DNA of 64,000 nt from the NCBI RefSeq assembly GCF_905171765.1, contig NC_053390.1, forward strand, positions 577,184,471 to 577,248,470, in the 5' to 3' direction. A program made the translations under genes and the position numbers. Every line of letters starts with the position of its first letter. Position 1 is the stretch's first letter. Under the pieces are notes generated by a model. The model ran no database searches. It was not told the DNA's origin and was given only the letters and a program-made list of their open reading frames with translations. Of this stretch, positions 32,453 to 44,189 are shown in pieces. This DNA is from Bufo bufo. Taxonomy: Eukaryota; Chordata; Amphibia; Anura; Bufonidae.

Positions 32453-34050
32453 TAGGCTGGTGCCTTTTCAATATTGTGCAAGCACGACCAACGGTGCTGG
32501 ATTGCAGGGTAGTTGTAACCATGGAAATGAGCAGGGTATAATGTGATAGAAAAATGAATTAAGTCAGCAAAGTAGGCAATATGGACAATCACAATACAAT
32601 AGTAAGTGTCTTGTATTAACTTCTTCTACATAATAAATTAGATTTGCTGAAGTGAGACAACCCCTTTAATCACAAATGCTGCCTTGACTGACTTTTATCA
32701 GTAACTTGGAAAACCTCTTTAATTGAAAGTGATAGCTATGTTTTACCTACCCCCATACACAGTACATGCACTCTAGACTCAGCTGAGCATGCATGTGTTC
32801 TCAGTAGGGGGAGTGGTGTAAGCTGCTGTCAAACAACTAACTCAGGTGGTGGTGTACATCCCTTGAGAACAAAAAGATTGGGCATGTTGCAATCCAACTG
32901 CCTAATCCTTCTTAACCTCGACATCTAGAATAAGAGGAGAGTCATGAGGACCCCATACACATTAGATAATCAGCTGGTCCCACCGGTTCAGCCAGCATAT
33001 ATCTAATACACATGGCCAGCTTTAGTTTTGCAGGATAGGGAACACCCAGCTACACCCCTGTTGGGGAAGGTAACGACTGGGCACAGTTAGAATTCAACTG
33101 CCCAATCCTTTCTGTTCTTGACGAGATAAGATGTTGCCAGAAGAGTTTGGCAGCAGTGCTCCCCGTATGTGTCTGTAAAACCCCATGGCCATCTACGTTT
33201 GATTCTCATCGCTCTTTAATCTGTTATTCTGTTATCGTATTCAAAGTATATCACAGGAATGTGTTTCATTCAATTTAATTTATATAATACCATCTATATA
33301 TTTTCACAATATGATTAGCCCTAAAAACATCATTTAACATACAGTAGTTACTTGCTGGCTGAAATTCATGATTCATAGCCTGACAGATTGTTGCAAAAGC
33401 GATATTCCGTGTTTGTTTCTTGGTGATGCTAGGAGATGCCCGTAATTTGGCACAGATATAGCAGCTTTGATGGAATTGCTGAAGTTGGCATATGGTATGT
33501 GTTGACTACAAATCTTCAAGCTCTCTGGAGTGAAGAAATACAAATCCAGGATTCTTAAGGTCTTTACAAAGGTGATTAAGGACAATTAATACTACATTAG
33601 TACTCTACATATAAAATACTACCTACCACATACAGGGAACAAAACGTGCAAAGTAGATGTTATTCAAAATTCTATTTAAAAATTATTTACGTCCAATCCT
33701 CCAGATAGGTCATCAATATCAGATCGTGGGGCTGGACAACTGGTACCCCCACTGATCAGCTGTTTGCTGCAGCTGCCAGCATTATAGACAATACAGGGGA
33801 CCCAGCCGCAGCGGTGCACCTAGCCTTTCTGCTGCCTCAGGCGAAAACTGAAACAGCGCCCCCCTTCCCATTGTAAATTTCTTTACCTAACCCATTCCCT
33901 TCAGCTGCCCCCTCTTGCCCCGTTCTGGTGCTGCCTGAGGCGATCGCCTTACCTGGCCTCATTGGTGGTGCACACTTGCCGAGCTGGATGCAGAAGGTTC
34001 TATCCACTGTGTAGTCACCATACCACCTTACCACAGCTCACCTCCTACTC
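32453..34050. other. Unassigned, probably old repeat debris
   Basis: No credible gene. A lone GAGACAACCCCTTTAA (about 32656) matches the end of the TTAA MITE at 29294. At 33813-33975 a short element-like stretch has GTGCACC near its left and GGTGCAC near its right edge. The longest frames (about 70 codons) show no domain. Confidence 0.4.
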
Positions 34051-34115
34051 TTCAAGTCAAAGATATTGCAGCCTTCTCATTGGCCCACAAGCAAGAAGCA
34101 GTGAGGGGTCATGGG
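34051..34115 (-). mobile_element. Left flank of the hAT-like host element into which hAT copy 2 inserted
   Basis: GCAGCCTTCTCATTGGCCCA and what follows match, inverted, the segment at 27500-27570 of the hAT-like element at 25843-27989. The host continues at 40301 beyond hAT copy 2. The last 8 bases, GTCATGGG (34108-34115), are the target duplication. Confidence 0.75.
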
Positions 34116-34303
34116 TAGGGTTGAGCGAACCCGAACTGTAAAGTTCAGGTTCGTACCGAACTTTAGGATTTTTGGACCCCGGACCCGAACCCGAACCCGA
34201 ACATTTCCGTAAAAGTTCGGGTTCGGTGTTCTGCACTTTCTTGGTGCTTTTTGAAAGGCTGCACAGCAGCCAATCAACAAGCGTCATACTACTTGCCCCA
34301 AGA

Positions 34304-34347
34304 GGCCATCACAGCCATGCCTAATAATGACATGGCTGTGATTGGCC
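34304..34347. promoter_or_regulatory. Inverted repeat upstream of the hAT copy 2 TATA box
   Basis: GGCCATCACAGCCATG (34304-34319) and CATGGCTGTGATTGGCC (34331-34347) form a 16-bp imperfect stem with one bulged base around an 11-nt loop. The right arm includes an inverted CCAAT (ATTGG). It lies 24 nt upstream of TATATAA. A role in transcription or as a transposase-binding site is an inference. Confidence 0.5.
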
Positions 34348-34370
34348 AGAGCAGCATGTGACCCAGGCTC

Positions 34371-34377
34371 TATATAA
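34371..34377 (+). promoter_or_regulatory. TATA box of hAT copy 2
   Basis: TATATAA in a GC-rich context (GGCTC...GCGCTGCACGTCAC), about 255 bp from the 5' terminal repeat and about 1.5 kb upstream of the transposase start. Confidence 0.55.
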
Positions 34378-34949
34378 GCGCTGCACGTCACTCTGCTGTT
34401 ACAAGTGTAGGGAGAGGATGCTGCTTGACTTGTGATTTCAGGGAGAGAATAGGAGAGAATCTAACTCAGCGATCTACCTAGAAATAGTTGTATGGGTGCA
34501 GGACAGCCATTTTATGCATGATCAGTGCACCAGCACTGCATCTGAGCTTTTTGGACATTGCAAATCACAATTTTTTGGGGGTAAACGACAACATCTGGAT
34601 TAGTCAGTGTGCAATTTAAGGTAGAAATACACCCATCATTTTCTGGGGTTTGAAAAACACACTTTAAAAAAAACAAAAAACTGTATTTTCCAAATCTTCA
34701 AGTGTTAAATTCAAGTTTATTATATACAGCTTTCATATTCTGTTACCAAAAAAAAAACACTTTTTTGGCAATCTACAACATCTGTATTAGTCAGTGTGCA
34801 ATTTAAGCTAGAAATACACCCATCATTTTCTGGGGTTTGACAAACGCTTTTTTGACAAAAAACTGTATTTTCAGGCATTGCAGCATCAGCACGTGTGAAA
34901 TTACAGGCTTATATACTGCTGTCAAATTCAGTTGTTAAACAAACACTTG

Positions 34950-35800
34950 TTTGGGCACAAAAGTTGGCAGCCTTTGATGCAGATGTCATTGTGAGATACA
35001 CCCATAATACATTTGGGTTACATTCAGAGATTTTAAATACCGCCATTTGGTGCACCAATATTCAATTCAGGCCTACACTGGTTCAGGCCCTGTGAGATAC
35101 ACCCTCTACATACAGGGGTTTGAATCAGGCATTTGAAATACAGCCATTTGAAATACAGCCATTTTGTGCAAAGATATATTTACTTCAGGCCTACAGTGGT
35201 TCAGGCCCTATGAGATACCCCCTCTACATACAGGGGTTTGAATCAGGCATTTGAAATACAGCCATTTTGTGCAAAGATATATTTACTTCAGGCCTACACT
35301 GGTTCAGACCGTGTGAGATACCCCCCTACATACAGGGGTTTGAATCAGGCATTTGAAATACAGCCATTTGAAATACAGCCATTTTGGGCAAAGAAATATT
35401 TACTTCAGGCCTACAGTGGTTCAGACCGTGTGAGATACCCCCCTACATACAGGGGTTTGAATCAGGCATTTGAACTACAGCCATTTGAAATACAGCCATT
35501 TTGTGCAAAGATATATTTACTTCAGGCCTACAGTGGTTCAGACTGTGTGAGATACCCCCTCTACATACAGGGGTTTGAATGAGGCATTAGAAATACAGCC
35601 ATTTGAAATACAGCCATTTTGGGCAAAGAAATATTTACTTTAGGCCTACAGTGGTTCAGACCGTGTGAGATACCCCCTCTACATACAGGGGTTTGAATGA
35701 GGCATTAGAAATACAGCCATTTTGGGCAAAGAAGTATTTAATTTAGGCCTACACTGGTTCAGACCGTGTGAGATACACCCTTTACATACTGTCATTCTAT
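34950..35800 (+). repeat. Leader tandem array of hAT copy 2 (~105-120-bp units)
   Basis: Units contain CAGGCCTACAGTGGTTCAG, GAGATACCCCCTCTACATAC, GGGGTTTGAATCAGGCATT and one or two copies of GAAATACAGCCATTT. About seven units are present between 35060 and 35780. The 114-codon frame 35238-35582 is a repeat translation. Confidence 0.85.
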
Positions 35801-35851
35801 TCTACTATTAATTTAACACCCATTTAGGGCAAGATACTAAATTTGAAAAAT

Positions 35852-38420
35852 ATGAGGAGAGCGTCAAATAAGGCACGTCGCCCAGGTCGTGGTGCTGCTG
35901 GTGGAGCTCCTGTTGCAGGGAGAGGACGTGGTCGATCTGTGCCAGCTACACGCACAAGTGAAACCCCTTCCTCAGGTGCGAGTAGGCGACAAAACTGTAT
36001 TTGGTCGGGCAGCGGTATTTGGTCGGGCCTAATGCTGCTCTACGAATGGTGAGGCTTGAACAAGTACAGGCGATAGTAGATTGGGTTGCTGACAGTGGCT
36101 CCAGTTCCTTCACATTGTCTCCCACCCAGTCTCCTGCTGAAAGACCACAATTGGCACCTGCAGCCGATGTCCATCAGTCTTTCACCTCACCCCCTTGCAA
36201 ATCAGTCAAGCAGTCTGAGCCCCAAGTCATGCAGCAGTCTCTTCTGCTTTTTGATGACTCTGTTAGCAGGGTTTCCCAGGGCCATCCACCTAGCCCTGCC
36301 CCAGAAGTGGAAAAGATTGAGTGCACCGATGCCCAACCACTTATTTTTCAAGATGAGTACATGGGAGGACCATCGCAGCAAGTCTCGGATGATGACGAAA
36401 CACAGGTGCCAACTGCTGGGGCTTTTGAAAGTGTGCAGACCGACGAGGAAGTCAGGGGTGAAGACTGGGTGGAAGATTATGTGGAGGACGATGGGGTCCT
36501 CGACCCCACATGGAATCAAGGTCATGCGAGTGACCTATGTAGTTCGAAGGAAGAGGCGGTGGTCACACAGAGCCACCAGGACAGCAGAAGAGGGAGCAGG
36601 GTGCAAAAGCAGAGCGGCCGTCCTCTAGACAATACGCCTCCTACTGCCCACCGCAGCAAGGGACCGAGCACACCAAAGCCAGCTCCAAGGAGTTCCCTGG
36701 CGTGGCAGTTCTTCAGACAATGTGCTGACGACAAGACACGAGTGGTTTGCACACTGTGCAATCAGAGCCTGAAGCGAGGCATAAACATTCTCAACCTGAG
36801 CACAACCTGCATGACCAGGCATTTACAGTCAGGTCCATAAATATTGGGACAGCGAAGCAATTCTAACATTTTTGGCTCTATACACCACCACAATGGATTT
36901 GAAATGAAACGAACAAGATGTGCTTTAACTGCAGACTGTCAGCTTTAATTTTAGGGAATTTACATCCAAATCAGGTGAACGGTGTAGGAATTACAACAGT
37001 TTGCATATGTGCCTCCCAGCTGCTGCATAAAGTGCGGGCCGTCTGTGCGCGCTTTTGGCGTTCTCACCCTGCTGCTGCTCGCCTGTCAGCGCTGCAGCGT
37101 AACTTCGGCCTTCCCGCTTACCGCCTCATATGCGACGTGCCCACAAGGTGGAACTCCACCTTGCACATGCTGGCCAGACTGTGCGAGCAGCAGCAGGCAA
37201 TAGTGGAGTTTTAGCTGCAGCATGCACGGGTGAGTCGCTCGGCAGAACAGCACCACTTCACCACCAATGACTGGGCCTCCATGCGAGACCTGTGTTCCTT
37301 GTTGCGCTGTTTCGAGTACTCCACCAACATGGCCAGTGCCGATAACACCATTCTCAGCGTTACTATCCCACTTCTATGCCTCCTTGAAAAAACGCTCCTG
37401 GCAATGATGGAAGAGGATGTGGCACAGGAGGAGGAGGAAGAGGGATCATTTCGTAGGGTTTCCGGCCAGTCATTCCCAAGAGGCTCCGAGGGTGGGTTCC
37501 TGCACCCACAAACCCAAGGTACACAATTGTCCAGCCAGGGCACAGTTCTGGAGGATGAGGAGGTGGAGGATGAGGAGGAGGAGATGGAGGAGGAGGAACC
37601 ATGTTCACAGCAGGGTGGCACCCAGTCCAGCTCATGGCCATCACTGGTGCGTGGATGGGGGGATACAGAGGACACAGACGATACACCTCCCACAGAGGAC
37701 AGCTTTTCGTTGCCTCTGGGCAGCCTGGCACACATGAGCGATTACATGCTGCAGTGTCTCCACAACGACCGCCGAGTTGCCCACATTCTAACTTGTGCTG
37801 ATTACTGGGTGGCCACGCTGCTGGATCCCCGTTACAAGGACAACGTACCGTCCTTAATTCCGTCACTGGAGCGTGATCATAAGATGCGCGAGTACAAGCA
37901 CACGCTGGTAGACGCGCTACTGGTGGCATTCCCACCTGACAGCGGGGGCACAGTGGAAGCGCAAGGCGAAGGCAGAGGACGAGGAAGAGGTCGCCAACGC
38001 AGCTGGGGCACCGCCAGCACCTCAGAAGGCAGAGTTAGCATGGCCGAAATGTGGAAAAGCTTTGTCAGCACGCCACAACAACCACCAGCTGATATGGAAC
38101 GTCTTAGCAGGAGGCAGCATTTCACCAACATGGTGGAGCAATATGTGTGCACACGCCTACACGTACTGAATGACGGGTCTGCCCCCTTCAACTTCTGGGT
38201 CTCCAAATTGGGCAGATGGCCTGAGCTTGCCCTTTATGCCTTGGAGGTGCTGGCCTGCCCTGCATCCAGTGTATTATCTGAACGTGTGTTTAGCACGGCA
38301 GGGGGCGTCATCACAGACAAGCGCAGCCGCCTGTCCAAAGCCAATGTGGACAAGCTTACGTTCATTACAATGAACCAGGCATGGATCCCTCAGGACTTGT
38401 CCGTACCTTGTGCAGAATAG
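35852..38420 (+). pseudogene. hAT (Ac/ZBED-type) transposase, copy 2, broken
   Basis: The start ATG at 35852 follows the leader array, and the first frame (MRRASNKARRPGRG) is glycine/arginine rich. A frame change near 36000, with a small GTATTTGGTCGGGC duplication, leads to 36001-36840, which has acidic stretches and a BED zinc finger (VVCTLCNQSLKRG...CMTRHL) near 36750-36825. A mariner fragment then replaces about 1.3 kb of the middle. 37010-38420 stays in one frame with a single TAG at 37212. It contains PTRWNSTLHML, an acidic linker, LLDPRYKD and the hATC region LACPASSVLSERVFSTAGG, and ends VPCAE. The last 396 codons (37230-38420) are open, the best-preserved part of either copy. Not functional as it stands. 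Confidence 0.9.
36826..37008 (+). mobile_element. Mariner/Tc1 end fragment inside the hAT copy 2 transposase
   Basis: Starts CAGTCAGGTCCATAAATATT after TA (36824-36825), a terminal sequence I recognise from a widespread vertebrate mariner/Tc1 family. It lacks its other end. The hAT sequence resumes at about 37009, roughly 1.3 kb further along than expected from copy 1, so insertion and deletion are associated. Confidence 0.8.
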
Positions 38421-38679
38421 ACATGTATACCGATACTAAGCAGCCATTGTTATACTGCAGCGCAATTGCTCATGTTTGTATTTTGGATATTTCACACTCT
38501 TTTGGAGTGTACCTTAATTTTACAAAATTAAATTAAAACCAAAACCTGTGTTGGCTATCTCGTCCTCCTCCACCGCCGCTTCCACCTACTCCGCTGCGTC
38601 CACCGCCTCCTCAAACTCCTACTCCATATTTTTTGTACGTGTTTTATTTTATATCATTTCACTACTTTGTCATTTACAT

Positions 38680-39390
38680 TTTAGGGTGAAATTCACCAAT
38701 ATTTGGGTGTATAGTACCACTGCTATACCTAGTAGACCGGTAAAAAAAAATAAAAAATTGGCAGTTACATTTTATGGTGAAATTAACAAATTTTTGGGTG
38801 TATAGTACCACTGCTATACGTAGTAGACAGGTTAAACAAAAAAAGAATAATTGTCATTTACTTTTTCGGGTGAAATTAACACATTTTTGGGTGTATAGTA
38901 CCACTGCTATACCTAGTAGGCCGGTTAAAAAATAAATAAATTGTCATTTACATTTTAGGCTGAAATTCACCAATTTTGGTGTGTATAGTACCACTGCTAT
39001 ACCTAGTGGATTGGTAAAAAAAAATAAAAAAATTGTCAGTTACATTTTCTGGCGAAATAAACAAATTTTTGGGTGTATAGTACCACTGCTATAACTAGTA
39101 GACCGGTTAAAAAAATAATAATTGTCAGTTATATATTCTGGTGAAATTCACCAATTTTTGGGTGTGATGTACCACTCCTATACCTAGTAGACCGAAAAAA
39201 AAAAAAAAATTGTCAGTTGCCTTTTTTGTTAAATTCACCAATTTTTGGGTGTAATATACCCTCCTCTACCTAGTTGACAGCTTAATAAATTTCAATAATT
39301 TTTCTGTTACATTCTTGGGTTGACATTATACAATTTTAGACGTGAATAAACACCTGCTATGCATAGGTGACAGGGAAATTTTTTTTATAA
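38680..39390 (+). repeat. Tail tandem array of hAT copy 2 (~90-100-bp units)
   Basis: Units contain GGGTGTATAGTACCACTGCT, TATACCTAGTAGACCGG and GTCATTTACATTTT-type segments, about seven copies with increasing divergence to the right. It is the counterpart of 1020-1490. Confidence 0.85.
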
Positions 39391-39616
39391 ATTATTCAGT
39401 AATTAATGCGCACCACATCCTTAAATTCAATACTTAAACTTTGAAAAGTTGTCACACTTTTATGCTTTAATAATTTCTCCCATATTTCAACTCTAATTTT
39501 AAATTTGAAAAAATGGATCCTCCCTTAAATTTTGTCTCTTTTTCTCACTCTCCCTCTCCGGCCTGGAACCCTGATTCCCCGCCACCCGTGATCACCATGG
39601 TAGGCGCATAAAAGAA

Positions 39617-39860
39617 CTTGATAGAGCAGATATCAAATTGGATCGTGAATATCACGGGGATGTGCGACATGGTGGGGCAGTAAATGTGCACATGCCTACA
39701 CAAACTGACTGACAGGGGTCAGCCCCTGAAACTTCTGGGTCTCCAAATTGGGCACATGGCCTGAGCTTGTCCTTTAACCCTTGGAGGTGCTGTCCTGCTC
39801 TGCAGCCAGTGTATTGTCTGAACGTGTGTTTAGCACGACTGGAGGGGGTTATCACAGGTT
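39617..39860 (+). pseudogene. Duplicated hATC-domain remnant in hAT copy 2
   Basis: Matches the C-terminal transposase region 38100-38310 and the minus-strand frame 167-457, but carries stops and a frame change here. A CCTCCTCCACCGCCGCTTCC block after it repeats the block that follows the real C-terminus (about 38560), so the duplication covered coding end plus 3' flank. Confidence 0.8.
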
Positions 39861-40300
39861 ATATTTCCCAATGTTTTGGGGTGTACTCTCATTTTAAAAA
39901 TAAAATGTAAAACTAAAAACCAGTGTAGGATACCTCCTCCTCCACCGCCGCTTCCACCGACACCGCCACATCCACCGCCTCCTCAACCTCCTACTCCATA
40001 TGGACCTGGTCCTCCTAGATCAAGATTATTATTTTTTATTTTTACGTATTTTATGTTATTTAAAGTCATTTCCCTATCCACATTTGTTTGCAGAGCACTT
40101 GCCATGCTCTTAACCACATTTTGACGCCATTTGCAGCCCTCTAGCCCTTTCCATGACATTTTTACAGCCATTTTAGTGCTCAAAAGTTTGGGTCCCCATT
40201 GACCTCAATGGGGTTCGGGGTCAAGTTCGGGTCCCGAACTCGAACTTTTTTCCGAAGTTCGGCCGAACCCGAACATCATCCAGGTGTCCGCTCAACTCTA

Positions 40301-40439
40301 GTCATGGGTATTGATGAAAAAAAAATAAAGAATATTCGCTATTACGAAGATATAGCACTATATTCTAGATATTCGCAAATTCTCGAAGTGCCGATATTCA
40401 CAATAAAATTCGCTATTAGAATATTTGCGATCAACACTA
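40301..40439 (-). mobile_element. Right flank of the hAT-like host element
   Basis: After the GTCATGGG duplication, AT-rich GAATATTCGC sequence ends in GATCAACACTA, the inverse of a TAGTGTTG terminus as at 25843. Together with 34051-34115 it forms the host element of hAT copy 2. Confidence 0.7.
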
Positions 40440-41408
40440 ATCCTCACATTCCAAGACACATAACGTTTTTATTTTTCCATTGATATAACCTTATGAGGGC
40501 TCGTTTTATGCAGGGTGAGTTGCATTTTTCAATTGCACCATTTTATTAGGGAGGGAGGGCAAATCTAAAGAGCAATTCTGCATTTGTTCTTAGTAGGGTT
40601 GGTTTTGAGGATTTCGATACACATAATGTAGCATATGTATCACCAGATTATGTTTTGATTTTATCCAAAATTTGTGGCACACACTTGCTACACCAACTAT
40701 ATTAAGTGTACGCATGTTTTTTAAAACAACTTTTGCACCAAATTTTTGTCAGCACCTACTTTGCACCTTCCTTTGGCACAGACAATTATTGGCATATGTT
40801 TTGGACCAGTTCCAAGATGGTATAAAAAGTGGCATTTCTGCTCTGCCGTGCCCCAGAAACTGAAGTCTGCCGTAAATTATAGTAAATCTGGCAGGTTGCA
40901 CTAAGCCCTGTCCCCTCCCACTAAGCTCTAGCCCTTTTTCCCCACTTCAGAAAATCAACTTTTTATGGCACTACTGTGGTGTAAAGACATTAGTAAATGC
41001 ACCTCAATGTGTTGCAAATATTTTTTTTGTGGCATATTGTGTTTTATCTTCCCTTGACCGCTTTCCAAAAGGACATCACAGAATTAGACACATTTAACAA
41101 ACCAAATCATAAATTTGGCACAAACTATTAATCTTAATATATCTCCCCAATGGGTTTACTAATCCTACTATTAGGCCAGTGTTAATGTAGGCCCCTTTTA
41201 CATGTGTCAGTACTCAGGGCAATGATTGGAAATGAGCCGTTCATTTCTGAACATTACCAGATTGCTGACCGGCAATCATCCCCTCTTTATTGCTACAAAT
41301 TTTGCTGCTGTGATAGTTCATCCCAATACAGATTTATTATTTGCCGATAGCAATTCCATCTTTACATACACTTCCCACTGATAATTATTCCGATCCTCGA
41401 CCTATGTA
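40440..41408. other. No gene recognised
   Basis: AT-rich sequence without a recognisable element. From about 41190 it has AGGCCCCTTTTACATGTGTC, which may be the left part of an older MITE that continues at 46069 after the hAT insertion. Confidence 0.4.
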
Positions 41409-41963
41409 CAAGTGACCAGTGGCGTAGCTAGAAATGACTGGGCCCCACAGCAAATGTTTAAACGGGCCCCCCCTTCACAACCCCCTCCTTCAATGCAACC
41501 CCCATTCCTATGGCTTGTGGCAGTCACAGGAAATCCAGCCGTGTTGGATTTCTTGCGACTGCCATAGCGATACCATGCATTTCAAAGGGATCACCACTAC
41601 TCACCGATCCTGGCTGTCATGCGATCAGTGTTGCCATAGCCTAATGCAACGGGTACCAGCCCCCAGGGCCCTCTATCGCGACCCAGGTGTAATAGGAAAT
41701 GCCAAGTGGTGTAACAGTGTGGGCAAAATGTCTCTTTATGTTTCATGGTGCTCCTACCTGGATACTGCTGGACCCCAGGCTTTGGCTCCGAAGCAATAAA
41801 AAGGGGGAATAATTGAGGGATTTGAAAAAGATAGATTGAGTCCAAACCTTGTATGTAGTTGAACTGCAGCTTTACTTGAATAAATGTTCATCAAAACAAT
41901 CTTTTGTTTTGTGGTCCCAGCAGGCTTTGGCATAAACTGGAAGGCTTCTTCAATAACTCTGCT

Positions 41964-41986
41964 TGCTTTCTCTCTCTCTCTCTCTG
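41964..41986. repeat. (CT)n microsatellite
   Basis: Ten or so TC dinucleotides inside the hAT-type element. Confidence 0.85.
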
Positions 41987-42285
41987 CTGTACTGACAGGC
42001 TTGGTTAAATACTTTGCTTTCTTTCTTTAAGCTGCACTAAATTCTGCTTAAGTCTGGTTACTGTACTTTAGGACTGTTCTGGTGTCCTTGGATGGGGTCC
42101 TTGGATCGACTGTTATTTCCCTCCTGACACTTAGTAAAACTTATCTTCAGCCAAAGTACTCTTCCTCTTGCTGATTTCTCTTGTGGTGGCCGAAGAAAAA
42201 TCTCCTCTGGCCCTATGGCTTCCAGACATCTTTCTTCATAGCCAGCAGAGCTTAGGGTGCTCACACTCCTCCTGTGTAGAACTAA

Positions 42286-42610
42286 GGGCTCATTCACACG
42301 ACCGTATATTTTTTCAGTTTCCGTTCCGTTTTTTTTTAGGACTGTATACGGAACCATTCATTTCAATGGGTCCGTAAAAAAAAAATGGAATGTACTCCGT
42401 GAGCATTCCGTTTCCATATGCCCATATTTCCTTTCCGCAAAAAGATAGAATATGTCCTATTATTGTCCGCATTACAGACAAGGATAGTACTGGTCTATGA
42501 AGGGCCAGCTGTTCCATTCAACAAAATACGGAATGCACACGGATGTCACCCGTATTTTTTGCGGATCCGTTTTTGTGGACCGCAAAATACATACGGTCAA
42601 GTGAACAAGC
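42286..42610. mobile_element. MITE with GGCTCATTCACACG end and GCGGATCC core
   Basis: Left GGGCTCATTCACACGACCG and right CGGTCAAGTGAACAAGC form a degenerate inverted repeat. Internal ATTCCGTTT and GCGGATCCGT motifs are shared with the elements at 47522 and 54004 and with the satellite unit near 15000. The superfamily is likely PIF/Harbinger by similarity to the 54004 element; the 3-bp target duplication is not clear here. Confidence 0.6.
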
Positions 42611-43226
42611 TATAACTCTAACTTCTGCCCCACCCTTTCGGCAGGAAGCAGAACTGGCCCACTTCAGCCCAAAGGGGGAGAATGGAATGGTAAGTTCCAT
42701 TCTATCTAAGGATAGCTCTGTCCTTCGCTCTGCCACCTGCTGGTGAACCAGGCACATTACATGTAATGAACAGTTGCTTAAAGATATTATCATTGCACCA
42801 TGTAGAGGAGCTGGACAGAAATACACAGATGACATTTGGGTTAGACCATTAGAGATAGTAGCAGGGTGTAGGAATGGTAACACTGGCCCACTTCGGGGTG
42901 TTACACTAACACATACCTCTCCTCTCTCAGCTGCCTTGCCCTCCTGCCCTGAACCTGCAGGATGCCCTCTCTCTGCAATAAAGGCAGGGCACATACCTTC
43001 ACAAGGCTGCCATGCCTTCTTCTCCTTCTGGTCCTTCTGTTTGGTTTATGCAGGACCATATTAATCGGGCTGGTGGGCCCTTCCTTTCATAAAAATAGGA
43101 AGCCAGGTACCAATGTTACCACATGTTGAGGGGGCCTGGCAACAAAATCATTTAGTACTGCTCCCAAGGCCAGATACAGCTGCTTTCCCTGCTTCCCTGA
43201 TAGATACCCCGCTGATGCCAGTCTTA

Positions 43227-44066
43227 GGCCCAGTTCACACAACTCACTTTGAGAAACATGTTTAAAAAATCAGCACAGAATATACAGTACTTTTTTTTGT
43301 CCAGCGTTCTGACTCTCAGAGTGCAGCCACACCGACTGTGAAGGAGCCCAGCACTGCCCCGCATGCCCTGAATCTCCTCCTTGCTCCCTAACCTCACAAA
43401 GCTAGAGTGCCATAATCTCGCGTTGCGCGAGCTAGCGCATGCGCAGTTTGTTCCCTGAGGCTGACACCAGCACAGGGAATGAACACTATGCCGACACTGC
43501 ACATGCGCTAGCTCGAGCATCCCGAGATTACGGCGCTCTAGCTTTGTGACGTTGTGGAGCAAGGAGGACATTTGGAGGATGCGGAGTGGTGCTGGGCTCC
43601 TTCACAGTGGGCGTGGCTGGGCTCCGGAAACGTTAGTGGCTGGGCTCCTTGGGCTTCTTACTTGCCTCATTTACATATATATAAAATAGTTTTTTTTACA
43701 CAATAAAAGCACACAGAGCTATGGGGACTGGGTATTGTGGATGTGGCAGCGATCTAGCAGCCCATGTCCTCAGCTCTATACCCAAAATCCAGTTGACAGG
43801 TTCCCTTTAAAGATCTGTGCCAAAAACTGCACTGAAAATGCACAAAAACTTCATGGACTGACATGGATTTTTTTTTCTGCTTTCCATTTATTTCAATGGG
43901 AAATTTAATGCCGATTCTGCCCCAAGATAGGGTGCTCTGCTTCTTTTTTCCACACTTCTTTTTCATATGTGTAAAAAAAAAAGCAAGTGCTGCTTCCCAT
44001 TGAAGTGAATGGAAGGTTGTTTTGAGACGTTTTCTAGAGCTGACTTTGTGGACTGTGAACTGGCCC
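43227..44066. mobile_element. MITE with GGCCCAGTTCACA ends, containing a foldback
   Basis: The left GGCCCAGTTCACA is the inverse of the right TGTGAACTGGCCC. Flanks are TTA on the left and ATA on the right, close to a Harbinger 3-bp target. Inside, 43315-43620 is a long inverted repeat centred near 43467 (GAAGGAGCCCAGCA and complement; CTAGAG...GCGCATGCGCAG region). Confidence 0.6.
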
Positions 44067-44189
44067 ATAGGCTGTATTTACACCAGATTTTTACCCCATG
44101 TTAAGCATATACACATTACTTAAACAGCGTCATACAGTGGCATTCGTCACCATAGGCTTCCATTGTAAAAAAAAGAAAATACAGATCCG

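Larger units (their letters stand above)
34116..40300 (+). mobile_element. hAT (Ac/ZBED-like) transposon copy 2, complete ends, 6185 bp
   Basis: Terminal inverted repeats TAGGGTTGAGCG and (inverted) TAGAGTTGAGCG, with perfect 8-bp target duplications GTCATGGG at 34108-34115 and 40301-40308, the hAT hallmark. Order: promoter with TATA, leader tandem repeats, BED-finger transposase, tail tandem array, duplicated hATC remnant, terminal repeat. The transposase is broken and has lost its middle beside a mariner fragment. It inserted into another hAT-like element related to 25843-27989. Confidence 0.95.

Noticed and set aside
36086..36628. 180-codon frame overlapping the hAT transposase
   Set aside because: Out-of-frame shadow of the acidic/BED region; the other frame holds the recognisable BED finger.
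41434..41799. 121-codon open frame near the left end of the 4.6 kb hAT-type element
   Set aside because: No similarity to any domain I know, no transposase motif, and it spans the repeat terminus.
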